Assembly (NCBI GenBank): GCA_018398805.1
Contig: JAGFBZ010000817.1
Coordinates: 62,001-126,000, forward strand
Source: Hirundichthys speculiger
Lineage: Eukaryota; Chordata; Actinopteri; Beloniformes; Exocoetidae
Length of the DNA stretch: 64,000 bases
Direction of reading: 5' to 3'
The stretch's first letter is position 1; every line of letters starts with the position of its first letter. Positions 58,147-64,000 of this stretch are shown here, in pieces. The position numbers and the translations under genes were made by a program. Under the pieces are notes generated by a model. It ran no database searches. It saw only the letters and a list, made by a program, of their open reading frames with translations, and was not told where the DNA came from.

Positions 58147-61100
58147 CAAAAATGAAGATGTTCTTCACAGCTTTAATGTCATCTCTGTTTTGTGTACAAT
58201 TTTCCAGGAATTCATAATATATTGCCATAATTGATCGAGGCACTCCAGCCACAACTTGAAACCTCACATTACAAAACTGGACATGAATTCATGTATGTTG
58301 CATTTAGATATTCTTATCTCCTCTCTCACAGTTCCATCCTTCTACCATATTTTTTCAGCTTGTAATTCATGTACTGTTTGTTAAATAAATTGTATTTAAT
58401 ATGCTATAAAAAAAAAAAAAAACATCTGAAGGAAGGTTCAGACAGTGTGCAATTGGACAGTTTTTTATTGTCAAGGATGGAATGTAATTTAATAATATGC
58501 CATGAAAGAATCTCAGCTGTATAACACCACATACGCAGGGATTGTCTTTGTCTAGATGTTTGAACACAGTGTTTCTTTTTTCATTTTACTCCAAACCTTA
58601 TATTCGCCATGTTTGATCCTCTGTTTTAATAGTTCACTGAAACACATGAACATCAGTCTCGCTCTCTCTTTTTCTCTCTTTCTCTCACATGCATGCATAC
58701 ACACACACACACACACACACAGTACATACCACATATGGCTTACCCTAATATGGGAAGCCTGACTGAATACATTATTTATCATATGCATAATGTCTCCCAG
58801 CTAGCCTATTTTCCCCAGATAAGTAATATACAGTGTAATGTCATTGGCACACACTCTGCACTGGGAATAATGGGGAGGTTTGTTCACTTTATGAAATACT
58901 ATTCATCACAACAGAGGCAAACAAATTTGATTTCAGCCATGGATTATTCACTGGTGGAGACTGATAATGTTTTCATGCAAAACCAATAGAGAGGTATCAT
59001 GTGGATTTTTTTTTATTATATTATTAGAGCTATGAATACAGTTAATAATACTAGTGCCTCGTGACTGAATCATCATACAACATAGTGTATTCCTCCACAT
59101 TTTAATACCGTAGAACCACAAAAAAACAACTTAATGGTGACAACTTAAATAACCTAAACTTGGGCGGTGCCACATAATACTTTTTGTTTGTGGAAAATTG
59201 TGGAATTTTATCCTTTACTTTGATACAGATTGTTGGTAAGCAGTGTATGGCGACAATTTGTTTCACTAAAGATTGGGGGTGAAACTAGATGAAAACAGTT
59301 TGAGAGGAATGGTAGAGAAATTTCTGTATGACAAAGAAAGGGCTTTGCATTTGAACGCACATGTAAGTGTAAACATGGTATTGTGTTCAGTGTTTCCAAA
59401 TTTATTTGTACACAATGACTGGAAGAAGCTGATAGCATACCTTTGGATATGATTCAGTAGGTACATGTAATATAAATGAAGATTACCAGTTCTATCATCT
59501 GTAGATTATTCAATATGTGATTTAATTTGAAATCAATGACATACAGTAGTTTCCTGATTGCATAACTGCTGCTGCAGGCACAGTGCAGATATTCAGAAAA
59601 AACCTGTAGCAATTACAAGTTAATAGATTGAAAAGCGTAGTTATTAATTGATGGTATGTTGTCTTTGAGCTTCGGAGGTGTTGATAGTTGGATTTTTATT
59701 CAGAGCCACACCATCTGTTTCCCCATCATTATGTCTTCATGCTTATCAGAATACAGTTTGTAGCTCCAGCTACAAACAATCTTTGTAAAAATATGAGTCG
59801 TACTGATCTTCTCACTGACATCATATACACTTTATACATCCTTCTTCATACTTATCAGTAATACAATAAGATAAACCTCATTTATCTTTGGAGGGTCTTA
59901 TCCAACATACAGTATTTACAGCCAGTTCACTACACCTGGATATAATGCATTTAAATATAACTCCACTATGAGCAAAACAATAATCTGTGCTTCTTTGAGA
60001 CTATTTTGAGAATGTATGCATCAGTGAGCAGCAAGTGTATGTGTGAGAGTTTGGGGTCCCAAAAGGCCAGGTGGGTACTGGTAAAATCTACAAGGAGGTC
60101 CAAGCATTGCAGATGAAACACAAACACATAGAGTGGTTGACCTACAAGTAAAGGAGAAAACACACATTTGTAGTCTAAGACAACTGTGCCTGTGGTTATA
60201 GGTGACATAAAATACAATAAATCAACACTGTTCTACTCACCAAATTCAGGTTTTTTCAAATAGTGATAAGTTTAGTGATAAGAATAGATTCAGATAGTGA
60301 AATTGTTGTGGGGTGGGTTGTTTGTTTGTTTATTGGGCAGCAATGGGGCTACTGACATTAAAAAAAAACAAAAAAAACAAAGAAAAGTACCCACATTTTC
60401 CACTCAAAAACAAAATAACAACTGGGACTTACTCAAACACACAGCACACGGTGCTTCTATGGGCACCACAAAAGCACCGTGTGTTTGTCAATTGCCTCCC
60501 TGCTGCACAGCACAGTGGACACTACGGAGAAATCTGATTAACTACTCAGCCACTCTCTGCATTGCTGCCTGTCATGCTGCGTGTAGGCACGCATTTTTGT
60601 ACAAGCAAAAGCACAAAGATGAGAGGGCATCTTTGCTAAACATTGCTCCAGCAAAGACATCAGTTTATTTTTGCCTTTTCACCCCTTGGTTTATAGCCAT
60701 AGATGGCCTAATCCATTGTTGCCATATATGACCAGCAAGGTCACAACTTTCAGACTGTGTAATTTAAAAAAAAAAAAAGTCCTTTCTTTCTTTTTTTAGA
60801 TGTCATTGCTCATTATGTGGGCTGTGTTTTTCCTGTCTTTTTTTCCAAATGTTTCAAAGAAATGACAATTTCACAATTTCTAGTATGCTTGACAGTTTTT
60901 CCCCCAAACCAGTTTGTGGATAATGAGAACAGTAATGACAAAGATAACGTATTATTTCAAATATCTTCAGTTAGGCATGTCACAGTGATGGAATCCTGAA
61001 AGAATGAGCTCTTGTTTGGTTGTCAAGGTAGACGCAAGAGAAATAACACACCAAGAATGAAAAAAATGCTGCTTTATTTCTTTTCTCAGTTCCATAAAGA

Positions 61101-63418
61101 TTTTAACACATCTGTTTCTAAGAGTATAGCTATAAACAAGGAACAAAGGCTGACACATAGTTCCCTCTCTTTTGCTTGAGTCTTTATCTCAGATAAACTT
61201 CCTTTTATCCCTCTCTCTCTCTGTCACTCCCTCCTTTCCTCTCATATTTACTGTCTTGTCAGTCGCTGTCCCTGTGGTTTTCCACCTCAGTCTGACACAT
61301 CAACAGAATGGCTGAACGTTTTTCAGAGCCGTTTAACCCTCACTATCCCCAACCTGGAAAACAGCCAGGGAACATCACGGAGGCAGCCACTTGTCAGCAA
61401 TGATCATGCCCCTCCACCCTCATACCACCTCCCGTCACCGATGAGCACATCAGACGGGGAGCAAGGCTTGTTGATGAGAAGAAATTCACTAATTGTTTGA
61501 TTATACAGATCTCCACGATAATGAATCGCTACTCCATGGTTCGGGAACATGGTGTGCAACCCGAATTACCACCAAACACTCAAGCTGTGAAAGTTGATTA
61601 CTCATTAGCGGGTGACTGAGTGGCATAAACAACCTTGGCACCCCCTTTAAATTTCCCTCCTGTGTTTTTACTGTATGTACTTGTAATTGCTGCACAGTAC
61701 ACAGAGGATCAGAAGAATGGTCTGCAGCAATATGGATATATTAAAACCTATCCAAAGCTATCCAGTGTTATCTTTTGTCTTTTTTGTGTCATTTAGTTTT
61801 TTTTATTTCAGTTTGTTTACTTCATAGTGGAAATGAATGAAAAACATTTATCTTTTATAACTTTATATGATGAGAAACCTGCCATAGCGAGGCGGTACAG
61901 GGCTGTAAAACAGCTTAACTTGCTAAAACAAAAGTTAAGATGCTTTCAAAGTTTACAGAAAATGTCTGCCTATATACAGACTACCAGCACAAATCTGATT
62001 ATTAGCATGTCCAGATTTTATCTTCATAGTTTTGCTGACAGTCTGAAAAGTCAGAAATCCCACTGAAATGTGAGTTTTCCAAATCTGATAAAAGCTACAT
62101 ATGGAGATTGAGACATTTTCATAGATGTGTCTATAGAACGTTCTGGTTGCCAAAAAGGATCTGTAGACTACGTCTGTCACAGTGATGAGTTCAAAAACTG
62201 TTCAATTTGCCCTGTTTAGTTTTCATAGGGTGGATAGTTAATGTGATGACAACAACAATCTGAAGATGTAGATGCTAAACTAAAGCAGTAGCCTCTTCTT
62301 TCTTATAACTTTAAAAATCTATATATTTATAGCACCCTCCATTTCGACTTGTTAACATCACTTCTCAGAATCTAGGCTACCATAAGAACCATGCAAATTA
62401 GGGAACATCAGCAATGACACATATCGAATCTGACCACTTGTGGGACACAATGTAAATGGTCAGTCTGGAGGATTTGATTCTGATTGGGTATTCCTTAAAA
62501 CTGGACTTGGGCTGGCTGTCTGGCGAAGCCTGTGTGTTGTTGACATGAACATAGAGTTATTTAACTGAAACATAGTTGTTCAAATGTGACATTCTTAGTT
62601 AAGAATGCATCTGCTGTGCAATACCACTTTTATTGTAATTCAAAGTAGGTGTACTACATACGTATAATAAGCATTTGTTAGTACAACAGAGGTAAATTTT
62701 ACTTAGAAATTACTTTGCGTGGGTATCCTCTGTCAATTCATAGAATTGCTGATAATTCATTATGTTTTCAGGCTCAGTTTAGTCAAGGTATGGTCACAGC
62801 TCAATTAAGCTATTTAAGTGGTATACTGTCTTTGTACCAATACACATGCATGTCAGGAGATATTGAAACGATAGGTGGCAATATGCCTGCTTTTTTTTTT
62901 GTTAATATTGGGCTTCTCCAGTTGACCCATTATAGCACACATCAAAACAACATATAAATATTTGGTTTAGCTTGTGTCAGCAAAGTGAATTAATGGCAAA
63001 ATGTGAGCTGGATGTACAGCTTTGTATGTCTTGTATGCTTTTTTGTTGTTGTTGTTCTTCTATCAATGGGCTTCCTATGTAACTTCTGGGTCAGAACTTG
63101 GGGCCTGAATATGCTTAGCACATAGGCCAGTTTAAGTATGTTTCAGAATGGTTGCATGCAAGGATGAGATCATCTTCCAACCACATTACCTGAAGTGTTA
63201 GCCTATCTATGAAAAGCTTGGTTTAATCGATTTCAGTCAGAATTATTTGTTTAAAAGCGTTTTAAAATTACAATTAACTTTAGACTACTCCATCAATGGA
63301 TGGATGCATGGATGGATCCTTGCATCAGGCATGAAAATCCCTCACCTTTCAGCAAAATTTGCAAAAATTTGAAGTCAAAAGGGGTGACCTACGTGAATCG
63401 TGTAGATCCAAAGAGTTT

Positions 63419-63453
63419 TCTTTTTTTTTTTTTTTTTTTTTTGGGGGGGGGGG
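63419..63453. repeat. T-run followed by G-run
   Basis: About 23 T then about 11 G. Probably length-variable. Confidence 0.85.
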
Positions 63454-63669
63454 GTGTCGGAATCGGGATATTTTTATTTTTAATTATCATATGATTGACC
63501 TAATAAGCAAACTGAGCACTTCAGAAATCTGGCCCTTTAAATGACACTTGGACGGTCAATAATTCCTGCCCAGATCAGGTCAGATGTTCCATCATTCCAG
63601 TCATACCAGCATCCTTCATTCATGTGTACCTGGAGTGCTTGGAGGTTGCATTGCTAAGAGGGACTAGAA

Positions 63670-63894
63670 CAGGGGTGTCCCAATCCTGGTCCTCGAGAGC
63701 CCCTATCCAGCAGGTTTTAGATGTTTCCCTGCTTTAGCACACCATGATACAAGTGGCTGTGTCATCAACAGACTTGTGCAGACTTTGATGACAACCTGAT
63801 AATGACCATTAATTAGAATCAGGTGTGTTGAAGCAGGGAAATCTCTAAAACATGCTGGATAGGGGCTCTCGAAGACCAGGATTGGGCACGCCTG
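63670..63894. mobile_element. 225-bp hAT MITE with perfect 8-bp target duplication
   Basis: Left CAGGGGTGTCCCAATCCTGG and right ending CCAGGATTGGGCACGCCTG form long inverted repeats (about 65 bp, including 'ctatccagca' / 'tgctggatag' and 'tttccctgctt' / 'aagcagggaaa'). GACTAGAA duplicates flank it at 63662-63669 and 63895-63902. No coding. The palindrome at 2358-2405 shares its ends. Confidence 0.95.
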
Positions 63895-63967
63895 GACTAG
63901 AAGCAGAACCTAGTGCTGTCCACGCCGTAGACAAGGCAGACGAGCGTACATTCACATTTCCTACCTA

Positions 63968-64000
63968 CAGTGGAGGAAATAAGTATTTGATCCCTCACTG
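63968..64000 (+). mobile_element. Left terminus of a Tc1-like element cut by the window edge
   Basis: CAGTGGAGGAAATAAGTATT after a TA (63966-63967), continuing TTGATCCCTCACTG. This is the start of a very common fish Tc1-like inverted repeat. The remainder lies outside the window. Confidence 0.75.

Larger units (their letters stand above)
57434..63669. other. Intergenic sequence, no gene seen
   Basis: AT-rich. No conserved coding motif. It contains the compound trinucleotide repeat at 58039-58146, a CA run at 58697-58721 and several T or A runs. Confidence 0.45.

Overview
The window is vertebrate nuclear DNA, almost certainly from a ray-finned (teleost) fish. The signs are an intron-containing Id-family gene, long intergenic stretches, abundant CA, GATA and pentanucleotide microsatellites, and relics of typical teleost transposon groups: L2- and RTE-type LINEs, Tc1/mariner, pogo/Tigger, hAT, piggyBac and PIF/Harbinger. 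There are no bacterial-style operons, no CRISPR array and no rRNA or tRNA gene that I could recognise. The one intact host gene is id4 (inhibitor of DNA binding 4), on the + strand. Its coding exons are 38201-38578 and 39131-39178 (141 aa), with a probable non-coding third exon downstream.

Layout. 1-8.7 kb: intergenic DNA with LINE fragments, a short hAT-like palindrome and an LTR-like fragment. 8.76-15.2 kb: a stack of DNA transposons inside what looks like one Tigger-like pair of ends. It holds a Tc1 element with a thrice-broken transposase, a BED-finger hAT with a perfect 8-bp target duplication, and a piggyBac with TTAA duplications. 16.6-20.9 kb: a pogo-type element with a decayed minus-strand transposase, interrupted by a GC-rich hAT MITE (itself holding another inverted-repeat element) and by a 71-bp minisatellite. 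20.9-23.4 kb: an L2 LINE fragment interrupted by a Harbinger-like element, then a pentanucleotide microsatellite and a duplicated segment. 23.4-33.9 kb: mostly unassigned sequence, a small CCDC106-like fragment, an odd array rich in TACCAGGTAA palindromes, and a ZBED5-like hAT relic split by a solo LTR with a 5-bp duplication. 33.9-36.5 kb: a collapsed L2 LINE and an AACCCA-rich element.

36.5-56 kb: id4 and a comparatively transposon-poor stretch containing a few MITEs and LINE tails. Id genes commonly sit in regulatory deserts, so enhancers may lie here, but none can be proven from one sequence. 56.0-64 kb: a hAT element with an 8-bp duplication and a small exon carrying a PIP-box-like motif, intergenic DNA, a 225-bp hAT MITE with a perfect duplication, and the first 33 bases of a Tc1-like element cut by the window edge.

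The genes do not form a pathway. Id4 is a dominant-negative HLH regulator, and the rest is a record of transposon invasions, several datable relative to each other by nesting. I found no convincing undescribed functional system. The most unusual structures are the TACCAGGTAA array (28.7-29.8 kb), the duplicated segment at 22.66-23.34 kb and the nested stacks.
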